A DNA stretch of 64,000 nt from Tigriopus japonicus (GCA_010645155.1 CM021322.1:10761238-10825237); one strand, 5' to 3'; positions 27,601 through 38,147 are shown, counted from the first letter of the stretch. Made by a program: numbers and translations. Notes: generated by a model from the sequence alone, not told the origin.

Positions 27601-29005
27601 AAGTCTTAATTCCTCATTCCATGAATTATTATCCAAAATGTTGGCGGATGTTGGCAAATTCACAATGCAATTTAGGCTTTTTCGCGACCTACCCGACGGC
27701 ACCCCTCCCAAAAATGCCAGATAGCGCGTGTGAACTCAAGTGTAAACAAATACGTGTTGCACAACGTTGTTTTAGTAGTCTAAAATGTTCTGTATTTTAG
27801 ACAACTTGCTTTCTGTCTAATTCTATTTCATTGATTTCAACATCCTTTAACCTTTGGGAATAACTTTAAATGAAAGAAATAATTAAGCAAGCTTCATAAC
27901 CTGACAATTGTCGCCGTCGTTAATTCTTTATACAACCTAAACTTATTCTGGATGAGTTTAGTGGAAATGGATTCAACCTCACACATCTTTACCTTCATAA
28001 AACCAACTAATACGGTTTGACATTAACTTTAAACTCAATGTGAACTTAAAAAGGTCTAGCGAGACAATGCCTTAAAAGTTTTAATTTTCCACTGAGTGAC
28101 AAAAAAGACATGAAAGAACATCATCATTCAAACCGGTCGTAAAATCTTTTATTGCCGATTATTTGGATTAATCAATAGAAAAGAAATGAGACAACGTGGT
28201 GCAATCCAGGAAAATCGGTTGAATTTGAAATTCTTGTAAAGTTGTTTGCAAAGAACAAGGCTTTTCAATATTGGAGTAATTCAATTGCCAAATCCCCTGT
28301 TCCACAACCTAACTCCTCCCTGTTCCACCAACCAATATCAAGATGAATGTCCTGTCAAGTGCCAAAACTGCAATGACGCATTGGATTAACATCTAAAGAA
28401 ACGTAGAGCAGCCCTAAAAATATAAGCCTCTGAGTGAAACTCACTACCAGAAACTAGAGGGCTAACAGAGAAATGTCACTCCAGTTAGGTCAGTGGAGAT
28501 TTGTTTTGAACACACTTCATTGATCTGGCAGCAAGGGTGTCAAGTGACTGGATTCATCATACATTGCTCTTGTTTGACCAAAGCAGTTGAAAAAGTAATT
28601 TTGCTGCTGACTCCCGAAAAACAAAAGTTCGGGTTGTGAATCATGTAACTTAGCATGTTCAATGTCAAATCCCATCGCACACACAGTGCAGGCTTGTTGA
28701 CTCACGAATATTTTCGGAGTGTCATTTCTCTGTTAGCTCTCTACCAGAAACATTAGCTTTTTCCTTGGAAGCCTAGACTTGCTTCAAACAGTTTGGTATC
28801 CTTTTATTTCAGGGACCTCATGTGTTTGTTTCCCGAGGCCAGTTTGCCATACAAATCGGTTTCCAACAATCGTGTTTGTTGGGGTCGAGCTCATGAGCTT
28901 CTGCAGAAGCGTGGCCATATTGGAATAACGGGCAACGTCAAAGACATTTTCAGGGACCAGAGCATGGACAAAGAAATCAATGAACTGGCCAACTCGTTGG
29001 AATGA
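9619..29005 (+). CDS. PDE2A: PDE2A-type cGMP-stimulated 3',5'-cyclic nucleotide phosphodiesterase (13 exons)
   Basis: Hydrolyses cAMP and cGMP to 5'-nucleotides in the cytosol or at membranes; the family is activated by cGMP bound to GAF-B. Exons: 9619-9771, 12799-12933, 14903-15195, 16590-16699, 16767-16978, 18319-18461, 18734-18959, 20594-20757, 25155-25313, 26072-26325, 26860-27029, 27113-27258, 28813-29005. All have GT-AG borders and the phases join to 2358 nt (785 aa). GAF-A is about residues 15-195. GAF-B (about 210-390) keeps the cGMP contacts S254, F270, D271, D341, T344, T348, E367 and the NK..FDE motif (370-382). The catalytic domain (about 460-760) has HNWMHA (H504), HDLDHRGTN (546-554), metal-binding D658 and nucleotide-binding Q709. 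PDE2 is preferred over PDE5/11 because of KKLFTHLDDVS between the GAFs and the MMYHMK linker. About 200 N-terminal residues of mammalian PDE2A have no visible counterpart. ATG 9619 is chosen because an in-frame TGA lies at 9607-9609, directly after a possible acceptor (9606). Confidence 0.93.
10067..10234 (+). repeat. Tandem array of 14-16 bp GGTCAC/GTAAAA units
   Basis: About 11 units of the form GGTCAC-N-GTAAAAA with small length changes, in PDE2 intron 1. The reverse-orientation form (GTGACC-TATTTAC) recurs at 11440-11496 and 11655-11690. Confidence 0.85.
11497..11654. mobile_element. Palindromic MITE inside a GTGACC array
   Basis: Ends CATAGATTTCTTGAC and the inverted copy TCAAGATATCTATG; inner arms GACCGCTTGGTTGGT / ACCAACCAAGCGGTC. 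The 8-bp target duplication CCTGTGAC (11489-11496 and 11655-11662) is itself an array unit. Related half-ends lie at 10029-10056 and 12222-12253. Confidence 0.8.
12934..14902 (+). other. PDE2 intron 2
   Basis: Between donor GTAAGC and acceptor TTTGCAG. It contains a GCGCCATCTATCG motif (13908-13920). The overlapping open frames at 13304-13690 occur on both strands and have no recognisable domain. I see nothing else. Confidence 0.5.
15379..15579. mobile_element. Short inverted-repeat element in PDE2 intron 3
   Basis: Ends TAGAGCCACTACAAGTA and the inverted TACTGTAGTGGCTCTA, 201 bp. The flanking octamers agree at only 5 of 8 positions, so the target duplication is decayed or absent. The rest of the intron (15196-16589) is AT-rich with nothing recognisable. 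Confidence 0.6.
17227..17507. mobile_element. hAT-like MITE, family A, degraded
   Basis: Degenerate TAGTATGGACGGAAATGG at the left and GGGCCATCACTA at the right. The 8-bp duplication ATATTTTG (17219-17226 and 17508-17515) is perfect. It lies in PDE2 intron 5 (16979-18318), which also carries CGCCATCTA motifs at 17991 and 18190. Confidence 0.82.
18960..20593 (+). other. PDE2 intron 7, nothing recognised
   Basis: Bounded by donor GTAAGA and acceptor CCACAG. AT- and pyrimidine-rich. The open frame at 19664-20053 is low-complexity Phe/Asn-rich translation without domain features. Confidence 0.5.
20785..21190. repeat. Old foldback element related to the 450-bp palindromic family
   Basis: Left arm (GGAATAAATCAATTA, TACGAATTTCAATTTTCA) and right arm (TGAAAATTGAAATACGTAG, ATTTCAATTCTCAATG) are diverged inverted copies around CCACAAAAGGGCGAGCTC. 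Similar remnants lie at 29255-29560 and 32570-32720. Confidence 0.6.
21232..21697. mobile_element. hAT-like MITE, family B
   Basis: Ends TAGAGACGCTCTAGTGAGAG and the inverted CTCTCACTAGAGCGTCTCTA, with perfect 8-bp duplication CTAGCAAT (21224-21231 and 21698-21705). 466 bp, non-coding, in PDE2 intron 8. Confidence 0.88.
22163..22345 (+). mobile_element. tRNA-like SINE with LINE-type tail
   Basis: GTCCACGCGTACTAACGCG resembles an A box and GGTTCGAATCC (22240-22250) is a perfect B box. Their spacing suits a long-variable-arm (Leu/Ser type) tRNA. The 3' part GGAATGCCGTTCCTTGTAGC followed by AATAAAA matches the 3' end of the LINE remnant at 8760. A remnant of the same head lies at 63778-63830. 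Confidence 0.65.
22476..22965. mobile_element. Foldback element, about 200-bp inverted arms
   Basis: Arms 22476-22672 and 22763-22965 are near-perfect reverse complements (for example GATATGCTCTACAAGCATCG in the left arm), separated by a 90-bp loop. No target duplication is evident. Open frames inside are products of the repeat. Confidence 0.8.
23283..23557. mobile_element. hAT-like MITE, family A
   Basis: Left end TAGTGATGCAGCGAAAGG, right end CCCTTTCGGTCCATCACTA. The target duplication is no longer recognisable. PDE2 intron 8. Confidence 0.7.
24660..25092. mobile_element. hAT-like MITE, family A, longer and diverged
   Basis: Left end TAGTGATGGACACAATTTCG, right end TTTTGGTCCACCACTA. It keeps the TTTCGGTTTCGG and ACCGAAACCGAA blocks near the left end. 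No duplication is detected. It ends 62 bp before PDE2 exon 9. Confidence 0.65.
28455..28743. mobile_element. hAT-like MITE, family C
   Basis: Ends TAGAGGGCTAACAGAGAAAT and the inverted ATTTCTCTGTTAGCTCTCTA, with perfect 8-bp duplication CCAGAAAC (28447-28454 and 28744-28751). It ends 69 bp before the last PDE2 exon. Confidence 0.88.
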
Positions 29006-30647
29006 AAGCCCGTTGTTGTCGACGTACGTAAGGCTGAAGAAAGTTTTGTTGAGAGAAAAACAAAAGTGGACCTGTCTGTTTGAGAGATTGATAATTGGTT
29101 GTAAATGTGCAATGAGAAAATATTTATTTTCACGAAAAAAATATAAAAACATGACTTCAACATTTAATTCTCGTAACAATCTCCAGGCGGACCCTCGAAA
29201 CCTATTCAAGCCGCCAGTGTTCTTCTGTAACAAGAACCAACCAAGATATCATGAAAATATTTATGATTTTGGTAGGAACAAATCAATTGCCTTCTGTAAA
29301 TGAGACTTTGCTAGTGATGGGTGGACTATGTATTTCAATTTTAAGCTCAATCGAACTTTGGAGTCAAGAGTTATGCTCTCTCAAAGCTCACAAAATAATC
29401 CAACTCAAAATGAATGAACCGCCCTTGTAAATTTTTCCATAAAAGGGCGCGCTCATTCATTTAACAACTTCACCTGTTTATAATTTTGAGAAAAAATCTG
29501 TGCACTCTAAAATTTGAATTGAGCCGAAATATGTAGTATCACAACATAAGCTAGAATCCATGTGGAAGAAAATGCATTTGATAGCATCTTACTAGAAGTC
29601 TTTATTCAAAAGTGGTTTCTTTTTGTTACAAGCAGTTTCAAGAGGATGCTGTACTACTGGTAATTCCAACAAGTTGGGAGAAGTTCCTAACAATGCTATT
29701 GAAAAGATTCCTTTCTTCAATTGGCTCATTGCAGTGGCTCAAGGCTATCCTGGATTACATCTTCTTTTCACAAAAGAGACTTGGAAGAAAAATCCAATAG
29801 CACATTAAATATGCCCAAGTTCGACTTATTCCAAAGTAAGAGAGAGAAAAAGCACGCCTTGACTATTCCATGGATGGATCTAATTCTTCATATAGAGAAG
29901 CAGGCGGGTACTCAAACATTCTTACGTCAGTAGGCCTAGAACTTTCTGTTCCGGTTAGACACTGCCAAAAACATAGTAATTGCTATAATATGAACATTTA
30001 GAAGCAGAGTGGCTGATACAAGAACCCTTTTCAAAGTGCCTCTCTGTATAAAAGCACATAATTTGGTTGAAAGGAAATTGGAAAAAACCGTTGAGAATAT
30101 TTCAGAGTGAATTGTCAGGCCTCAATTGAATTGGTTCGTTTCCATCATCCCACTAGTCACACATTGAAAGTGCTCCATAAAGACCGGAAAGCATAGATTA
30201 GGAAGGACTAGATAAGATTATGTTTGTGAATTAATCTTACCGAAAGCTAGCTTTTGTACTCCATGGCATGATGATTTAATCATACGCACCCTAAACGGCG
30301 TAGTTTGTGGGTTTTTACAACCAGAGTTATCCTGGAAAGCCTTTAACGCTGCCCTGACAGCGAGTTCATTCATGCATGCATGTATTCATAAAACTGGTGT
30401 TGCTCGGGAAATGAGAGAGTTGATGGGTATGGAAACCGCTGGTTCTCTTGATTGGTTTGCATGTTTGGCACACGCCCTGGAAGCGTGGAACCAACCAGGC
30501 AACTAACCTGCCATCGTAGACTCTTCCCTTCCATTTCAGTAGATTGACGACTTAGCTCGGAGAAGTACCTTGCATGTGAGGTTCATTGTCCCAAATGTAA
30601 TATTGCGGAGAGATCGTGTTGAAATAATGTGTTAACCGTCAGTCACG
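29006..30647 (+). other. Spacer between PDE2 and the Dpy-30 gene
   Basis: Holds the PDE2 3' UTR without an obvious AATAAA, a foldback remnant (about 29255-29560) and unassigned open frames (29612-29933) with no domain I recognise. The Dpy-30 promoter and leader should lie in the last few hundred bases; no TATA box stands out. Confidence 0.5.
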
Positions 30648-31553
30648 ATGAGTGAGCCGGATAAAAGTCGACGAACGACAAAAGATAATTTGGACAGTAA
30701 TGGGGAAGACAATAATAGAACCAGAAGTGGAGCTGAATATCTGCAGGATGTTCTAGGGGACGTATTGGCGGGCGCTTTGTCCTCTGTGGCACGCGAAAGA
30801 CCTCCTGATCCAATCCAATTTGTAGCCAATTATCTGTACAAAGTTCGACGAGAACAGCTTCATGGCGATGAGGCAGACAAACACAGCGATGATGAAGACA
30901 GTGGTCATTTTGAGGATCAAGAAGCGCCCTCTAATAAAAGCTCCTCGACAGTTTCCACATTGGAGCTAGGTGGCAGAGCGTCAAAATCAGTCAAATCATC
31001 AGGCGCCCCACTTAGATCAGTTCATTCCAAACACAGTCAACAGACAAAGGGAACATCTACTTCGTCTTCAACAGAGGGGGCACCTGATTCCCACCATCAT
31101 CACCACCACCACCATAGGCGTCATCATCGCACGCGCCAGAGGTCAAGGCGGAGACGCACAGCGCAAAGTGAGCCTGCCCATTCTGTTACCTCTCCTGCAT
31201 CTTTGACCTACAATCCCAAGAAGCGGGAGGAAAGTGGACCGCGCTCGCGTAGCCTGACCGGCCCGCGTATCTATGAAAAGAATGACCCGCGCCGAATGTT
31301 TAGCAAAAAGGTTCCCATTGCAGCGCTAGAGGGCGCAGAATACCGCAAACGACGGGGTCTACGCTTGCCACCTATGTTAGACTCTCCAACGGTCAACTCA
31401 GAAATTGAAGACGTCAATTACGACATCAAAGGCAAGACCAAACCCAAACAACTCCAACCCATGGACTACATGGACCGTTTTGATTGGCAACGCCATCTCA
31501 AAAAGAACAAAAAGCTCATGAAGGAGAATCGAATAATCAACAACATGATCTAG
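30648..31553 (+). CDS. Dpy-30 motif protein, intronless, 301 aa
   Basis: Residues 31-65 form a Dpy-30 motif: two amphipathic helices linked through RPPDPIQF, the loop typical of the family. Such motifs dimerise and dock on partners, for example Ash2 in SET1/MLL histone methyltransferases, AKAP-type helices or radial-spoke proteins. After the motif comes an acidic Ser/Asp/Glu stretch (about 68-95), a Ser/Thr-rich region (97-143), eight consecutive His (149-156) and an Arg-rich run to about 170. The C-terminal 80 residues are basic with many aromatic and Met residues and end NNMI. The ORF is uninterrupted from ATG 30648 to TAG 31551-31553. An AG acceptor at 30641-30642 sits five bases before the ATG, so an upstream leader exon or a trans-spliced leader is possible. 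The gene lies 1.6 kb after PDE2 on the same strand. The Dpy-30 assignment is clear; which complex it serves is unknown. Confidence 0.88.
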   Translation: MSEPDKSRRTTKDNLDSNGEDNNRTRSGAEYLQDVLGDVLAGALSSVARERPPDPIQFVANYLYKVRREQLHGDEADKHSDDEDSGHFEDQEAPSNKSSSTVSTLELGGRASKSVKSSGAPLRSVHSKHSQQTKGTSTSSSTEGAPDSHHHHHHHHRRHHRTRQRSRRRRTAQSEPAHSVTSPASLTYNPKKREESGPRSRSLTGPRIYEKNDPRRMFSKKVPIAALEGAEYRKRRGLRLPPMLDSPTVNSEIEDVNYDIKGKTKPKQLQPMDYMDRFDWQRHLKKNKKLMKENRIINNMI

Positions 31554-32858
31554 GTCCTGGCAATGGTCCAGTCCATCAGTATATGCAATAACAACTTGGT
31601 TGGTGCCACGTCGCCTTGTGCCTTACCACATCATCGCGGTCAATAATTCATTGTCATTTGCGGATTCTCTCTTCTTTTCCACTTCGGAAAATTCGATTTT
31701 ATACGCACTCAAGTCCCGACTGTCGAATGCAAGAGGTGGAACAAAAGGAAACATGGTGCTAGCTGGCACAAAACTTGGTGAATATATGTGACAGAGAGAC
31801 TACTGTTCCAAACAACTAAATAATGCACACCAATATTGGAGCCGAACCAGAGAATGGTCGATTAGAACCATGGAAACCCTTGGCTTTAATGTAGGCTCTT
31901 TTAAAAGTAGTGCTTATCAATGAATTTTGGGTCGATTGAACCCTTTCACAAAGGGAAATTTTATTTAAGATTCGGAAGAGCTTGTGTCTCGATTTATGTC
32001 AGTAAGATGACATGGTGCCATTTGTGTCTGCTAGAGAAATATACTTCTATATTTTACTGCATTCGTTCATTTTCTACTTATCAAAGTTTCATTGACACAC
32101 GCGAACCAGATTTTAGTTTCCGTGAGTTAAAGTTACTTCATATGGTAACACGCCATTTCCCAACAAAGCTCTATTCGAAACATGGGGTAAAAAGTTGAAA
32201 AAATTAACATAAGCAGAAATAGTACAAAGGGGCCTTAAATTTGCTGTTTTTTCAGTTGGTGGAGCAGTTGCATGGGCTCTCATGGTACGGTATCAAATTA
32301 CACAAATGAAGCGTCAGTTTTCCTTTTTGATGATGAATTTTTTGAGAAATGCATTGCATTTATAACTGTATTATGATATAAATTGCATTGGATAATAATG
32401 TCTGCTCGAAACAGGGTTGCATTGGAGAAATACCAGCCGGTTTTTTTCGGGTAGGTTTTTTTTAGTTTTTTTTTTCGTTTTTTTGTACTATTTTTGGTTT
32501 CTTCGATTTTTTATTCATAATATTACTTCTTCATTTTATTCTAATATTTGAAGTTCAACTCAATGGAAGTTAAGAGTCAAGAGTTATGCTCCCTCAAAGC
32601 TCACCTCTTAATCCTACAGAAGATGGACAGGTGGCACTCTTGTACTGATTATTTTACAGGTTTTCCCAAAAGGCCGGCGAGCTCTTTCAAATATGCTCTC
32701 CTAAAAACAAAGCTTTGAAAAGGCATATTGCAAATTTGGAGTCCCGAACGCTCTGTTTTCAAAAATGACCCTTAAGGGGAAAATCGTCGTCGCTTAAATT
32801 ATTACACTTAGGTGAAAGTGCTTTTTATTGACTCTTTTAGCCAAATCTTTGGCCAATC

Positions 32859-33307
32859 CAAGAAGCACTGGAATCATGGAGTGGGAGGCGAGCAATGAGA
32901 ATAATGATTTCCAGTAAGAACAATTCAATTACGTTCTTCTGCAAATGAGACCTTGCATATGTTGACAAGAATACGTATTTCAATTTTCAGCTCAATCGGA
33001 CGTTGGAGTCAAAAGTTATGCTCACTCAAAATTCAGTGCAAATCCTACCGAGAATGAATGAACTAGCCCTTTTGTGGTAATCGTTTTACCACAAAAGGGC
33101 AAATTGATTCATTCTATGCTCTCTTCAGTACATGAGTTTGAGACGGCATAACTTTTCACTCCGGAATTCGATTGGGCTGAAATTTGAAATACGTGTTCTT
33201 CTCAATGCAAGCCAGTCTCATTTGCAGAAGAACGCAAATGGTTCGTTTCTGCTGGAAATCATAATTCTCATTACTAGCCTCCCACTCCATGATTTCCGTG
33301 CTTCTTG
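32859..33307. mobile_element. 449-bp palindromic (foldback) MITE, copy 1
   Basis: Ends CAAGAAGCAC / GTGCTTCTTG. Two arms of over 200 bp meet at CCCTTTTGTGGTAATCG / TTTTACCACAAAAGGGC near 33080. The 7-bp target duplication is GCCAATC (32852-32858 and 33308-33314). The flanks rejoin to match the related, unoccupied sequence at 4981-5160, where GCCAATC occurs once (5096-5102). Confidence 0.9.
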
Positions 33308-33668
33308 GCCAATCATATCCAATAAAAATAAAATTCATGTGTGGTTTCGATCACGAGTTATGGCTTATAATAATAATATAATAAATATAATAATAATATA
33401 AATGCCTTCTCCTTTTATGAGATTTCATCCAAGCCCGAAGAGGTCAAGTCCAAAATATTATTCACCTACAACTTACTTTGCTACCCTACAAATCGTTTTA
33501 TTACCCTACCAATCACTTTATTGCCCTATGAATGAATCATGTCTTTACAAATACATCTCAGACGCACAATTACTTGCACATCTGAAGCCCCCGTCTCATT
33601 GACGGAGAGTGATCTACTGAAGAAGTCGTAGTAGGCTTTTATACCATGGCAATGAGGAGCCAACACAC

Positions 33669-34076
33669 TAGTGATGGACCGAAAGCGCTTTCGGCCGAAA
33701 TTTCGGTAGTGATGGACCGAAAGCGCTTTCGGCCGAAATTTCGGTAGTGATGGACCGAAAGCGCTTTCGGCCGAAATTTCGGTTTCGGTTTCGGTTATGC
33801 CTACCGAAACCGAAAGCAGACAAGCACTATGTAAAATGGAGTTTGACAACAAAATCAAAAAAAATTGGTCCAAAACCTCTGAAATTTAAGTTTTCCGATT
33901 TTTCAAAATTGGCGACTACCCAACATTGAACACATGAGCATTCTAATTTTTAAGGCAGATTTTGCATTTGAACAATTTTGTAATCAGCTGCTTTTGGTTT
34001 CGGTTTCGGTTTCGGTGAAGCCCTCTTTCGGCCGAAACTTTCGGTTTCGGTTATGAGCCCTTTCGGTCCATCACTA
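33669..34076. mobile_element. hAT-like MITE, family A, with triplicated left terminus
   Basis: The left end is a 38-bp unit (TAGTGATGGACC to AAATTTCGG) repeated three times, starting at 33669, 33707 and 33745. The right end is CTTTCGGTCCATCACTA. Perfect 8-bp duplication CAACACAC (33661-33668 and 34077-34084). The palindrome CCGAAAGCGCTTTCGG lies inside each unit. Confidence 0.9.
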
Positions 34077-36083
34077 CAACACACCAACTGATGTACTTGA
34101 GCTGAACGGAGCTTGCTCCTAATACCGGTATTGAGTAAGCAAAGCATGCTAGTTGGATAGTACGAATTAGCAAAAACTTGACGCTAGCGACAGAAAATTT
34201 AAAGCAGAGAAACGGCCAAGCTTGAAAAAACCCCAACAAACCAAAACCTCCAGTAAACACACGTTCACTCGGAATCTACAAAGCCTGAAAAATGTATTGG
34301 ATTCTCATACCTAATAGTGCTCGTGTACTCTTTGCTCATGAAGAGTAGTTCTCCCTTCGTTTATGTAATTTCATGTCCATATTCAAGGTCTTGCCGTGTG
34401 ATTAAACCATCTAGTCAACAAATGATCCGTAATTTTTGAGAACTATCATCTTCTCCATCCCATCAATCATGCATGATTTCACTGATTGGGTAAATCTCAG
34501 TTAAGCCCGTGGACGAAACGGAAAGGACTTTCACGATGAAAGTTCCGTGAATATTCAGAGTTATGGATTCAATAAGGATAGGATTGGTGTACTCCCAGGG
34601 CGTACTCCGTCCAAAAGGGCATGAAGTAATTAAATGTATTGTTGAAGGTATAAACTGCCACTTGGAAATAAGGTTATTCTTTGGTTTTTAGATTTAAGGA
34701 AAATAGATGAAAGAATCTAAAATTTCAATTAACTATTGAAACCAGTTTTGAGGTGTGAATGCGCTATTGGATACGTATTTGAATTCTGTTAATTAGGTCA
34801 TGAGAAAAACACGATGTTAGGTCACTTAAAACATGCTTAAATATATTTTTTGAACATTTTCTTCAAGTTAACTCTCAAGTAGTCTTAAAGGATGTGTCTA
34901 ACTAAAATATTGTCGCCATCGACTCAGTCGTTTGTCTAAATTTATGTAACGACCCCCTTGTTTGGTTCTTCGAGAATGTTGCACAAAAAGTCCGTTGAAA
35001 ATAGATTTTCGAAATATTTTTAAACAACATTGCTCCTCGTACATCAAGTCAAAGTAAATTTCCAAATACTTGTTTTTCACGTATCACAATTCACAACAGC
35101 TCCGACTCCAAGACAAGGAATCGCAAGGAATGAATTCGCCTTTCCGGAGAGTTTGTTTCCATTCGTTCGAGTTTGTTGGGTTTTTTCAGGAGGCCCTGTC
35201 ACAGCTGCGTTTCTCGACCAATCAGAAGGGAGCACGCTCAGGGAGTTTTCGCTTCTTTGTACATGAGCTTCTTGAGTACGAATGTCCGTGGTTGAACTGA
35301 TTTTCAGGGTTGATAAATTGTAACGGAAGTCCCCAAAAGGATAAGTTGGTCAACAAAATACCATATGCACCCACAAATGAAGAGAAGAATGGTCAAGATC
35401 CGACATCACTCGTTTCATTTTAATTGACGCCCCTCGGGCTGACGCCCTCGGGTCGCCAATGAAATGAAACTCCCTCCGCCGGATTTTGGCCATTACTCCC
35501 TTCCTTTGCAGGTGCATAAATAGTGTTAGGTGTTTCGTTTCTTTTGAAACACCCGGTACATCTTGGTTGAAGAATTGATTTACACCCAATGATTGTCATG
35601 ATTGGAAAACCAGTTTCCAACTTTTGTACGCCGAAGATAAGAGTTGAAAAGTTGTGGAATTTTTGGAGAGATTGAACATTTGTTCAATAAACTCTTTTGA
35701 ATATTCCATTATATTAGTTAAGCGCTCTTACATTCCTTCTTTGTAAATATTGATGTAATTAATCTCTTTGAAAGAAAGATATTGGCTTTAAGAATGATGG
35801 ATTTGCCATAAGAGGTGAAAATGTAATTGTAATTTGTAATTGAAAAGTGTCAATTACATGGTTTTAAATGTAATTAATTGCAATTACAATTGCTTGGAAA
35901 TGTATTTACAATGACGTATTTGTACTTTCAATTCCAATTACATCACAGGTCTGGGTGTTCGAAATTGTTGAAGAGAGCGCAGGTTCAATCGTTTTGAGAA
36001 TACAAGAAAGATTGATTAACCCAACAGAATAATAACAAAGTAGAGCACTATATTTACAAAAGTTCGCGCATGATATTGATTGG

Positions 36084-36288
36084 TCCCACTTAGGATCAGT
36101 GTCTCCACAGGATTTGAAAGAAAAAAGGAAAGTCAAAACAATACATGCTCATTTCCAAGAACATGCTCAATACTTGAAATTCTAATGTCTAATTCTATTC
36201 TTATCAAACATACCTTTTGAAAAGCATTCTGGATTTTATTGGTTGTTTTTGAATCCAGTGGACACACTTATCCTAAGTGGGACGAGTT
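36084..36288. mobile_element. Short inverted-repeat element
   Basis: GGTCCCACTTAGGATCAGTG at the left is mirrored by CACACTTATCCTAAGTGGGA at the right; about 205 bp. No target duplication could be fixed. Confidence 0.55.
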
Positions 36289-37293
36289 AATACCTGATCG
36301 TCTTCTTTTATCATAGCGTTCTAAAATAACCTTGAATTAGAAACTCAAAATGTCAGAAACTGCCACTCGCGTTCCTTATATTCTTTTCCATTTTGCTTTT
36401 TTTCATTAAATACTATTCAAACATTTGACCGCTCTACGAATAAGTTATCCCTCTCGATCATTTGAAAAGTACAACATGGAAGTTCCAAATACATTGATTA
36501 AGAATTGAGAGGTGACAAACAACGATTATTACCGGTTTCATTACAGATTGAGCGTATTCAACAGCACCAAACGTTTTGTAATGTGAAGATGATAACAACA
36601 TTATCCCTAAAAAATTTCCCTTTGATGTTAATCCCTAAAACATTGCTCTTTATTGCGCATATCAGATCCTCCCATTATTTAGTAAATGGTTTTTTGCGAT
36701 CCACGCGCCGTGAAGTCTTTTGCCTTTGGGGGCCAAGTTCACACGCGGACTCCGTTTGAAAAGGATTGATTTTTTCATCAGACGGATGAATCAACGTCAA
36801 CTAACCTTGGGAACATGTTTAATCAATGAAGGAAATGTGGGGCACATTGACTTCTCTATCTGCATGCCTAAGGCCCAATTCAAAGCAAACAAAGAATTGG
36901 CTAAAGGACTCTCTTCTTCGTCTGTTTTGATTTTCTTAATGTAACAATCAAATATGACTCAACCAAAATTCGAGTAAAGAATTCCAACTGAGGCCAATTC
37001 TGGTGACAATAGTTTCATGTAGTTTCATGGGCCAATTTCTTAGTTGCACTTACCTCTCACTTGGAAACGATGATTTCATTAAGGGCCCAAAGGAAAGATC
37101 AACAGATTTGGTCAAAAACATTTCTTAGTTTCCCTTTCCTAGAACATTACAACTTTGTGAACGAACCTTCAAAAATATATATTTCACACAGTTTGGCTCT
37201 TTTTTATTCATTAATGGCTGGCATAGACGCAGTTTGCAATAAGAGACTTTGCCAGTTTCTCCACTGAGAAATTGTGGCGCCAATCAGCTTTTT

Positions 37294-37519
37294 CAGGGGT
37301 GTGCAAACTGATTTAGGAGTGGGCCAAATTGGTCGGACCGTTGGCACTCGCGGGCCACACCATCCAAAACAGCAAATAATTTCTAGTATAATTTTCTACA
37401 ATCTACCTGCCCTACATATGCATAATCAATCTTATGTATTTTACTGATCCTCTCGAGGGGCACGCAAAATCAGCTCGCGGGCCACATTTGGCCCGCGGGC
37501 CAGGGTTTGCACACCCCTG
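37294..37519. mobile_element. hAT-like MITE, family D (CAGGGGTG ends)
   Basis: Ends CAGGGGTGTGCAAACTG and the inverted CAGGGTTTGCACACCCCTG, with perfect 8-bp duplication AGCTTTTT (37286-37293 and 37520-37527). GC-rich GCGGGCCACA / TGGCCCGCGGGCC blocks form the interior. CAGGGGTG ends are classic for hAT elements. Confidence 0.9.
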
Positions 37520-37988
37520 AGCTTTTTGAACTGAGAAAATGAGCACCAACACCATCCATTGACGTGATTGGCACATTTTGCTACCTTTTCCAGGAAAGGT
37601 TTAAGTTTTTGAAAGTTGCAAGTTTAATTTTAGGCGAAATTACTCGTTCGCATCTTTAACATAAAAAATTGCCATACGGCATTGCCAATTTTCAACCATT
37701 TTTCTCTTTAATTGGCAATTAAAAGTTATCACTGCAATTAAGCTAGGCTCGAGTTCGTGGGTTCGGTTCCAGGTTTTCGCCCCACAAGCCACAACTCTCC
37801 ATTCTTGCTATTATGTAGACATTGAACCCTAATGATTGATGACTTTTTAAACTGATTTTTTAATTTGATGAATATTGAACAAAAAATCGGAAATCAAATT
37901 CTTTTCTGAGACAGTGAGTTTCTCTAATTTGGGCCGATTCATTTCTCCAGCATCCTAAATTTTTTGCCAAGTGAAATTCCTGCCATAA

Positions 37989-38147
37989 GATTTCTTCTAT
38001 CTTGTTAGATTTGACACTCTTGTAAGTTCTCCCGGTCATTGCACTTCAGAGGATTGTGCCCGAGTTACCAAGTACGGAAATGGCCACCATGTAAATACTT
38101 ATGAGAATTTGCTCATGCTTCAAGCAACAAAAAAGCAACAGATTTGA
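37989..38147 (+). pseudogene. Kazal-like open stretch lacking key cysteines
   Basis: A 52-codon open stretch after a TAA reads a CTSEDC start and then NTYENLLMLQATKK, which matches the TY.N..ML.A.K core of Kazal inhibitor domains. The cysteines expected beside and after that core are absent. It ends at TGA 38145-38147, overlapped by a Lys/Cys-rich frame in another phase (38144-38500). It could be a decayed exon or chance. Confidence 0.2.

Noticed and set aside
9619..29005. Assignment of the phosphodiesterase to PDE11 or PDE5
   Set aside because: The inter-GAF segment, GAF-B and the linker to the catalytic domain fit PDE2 far better than PDE5/11.
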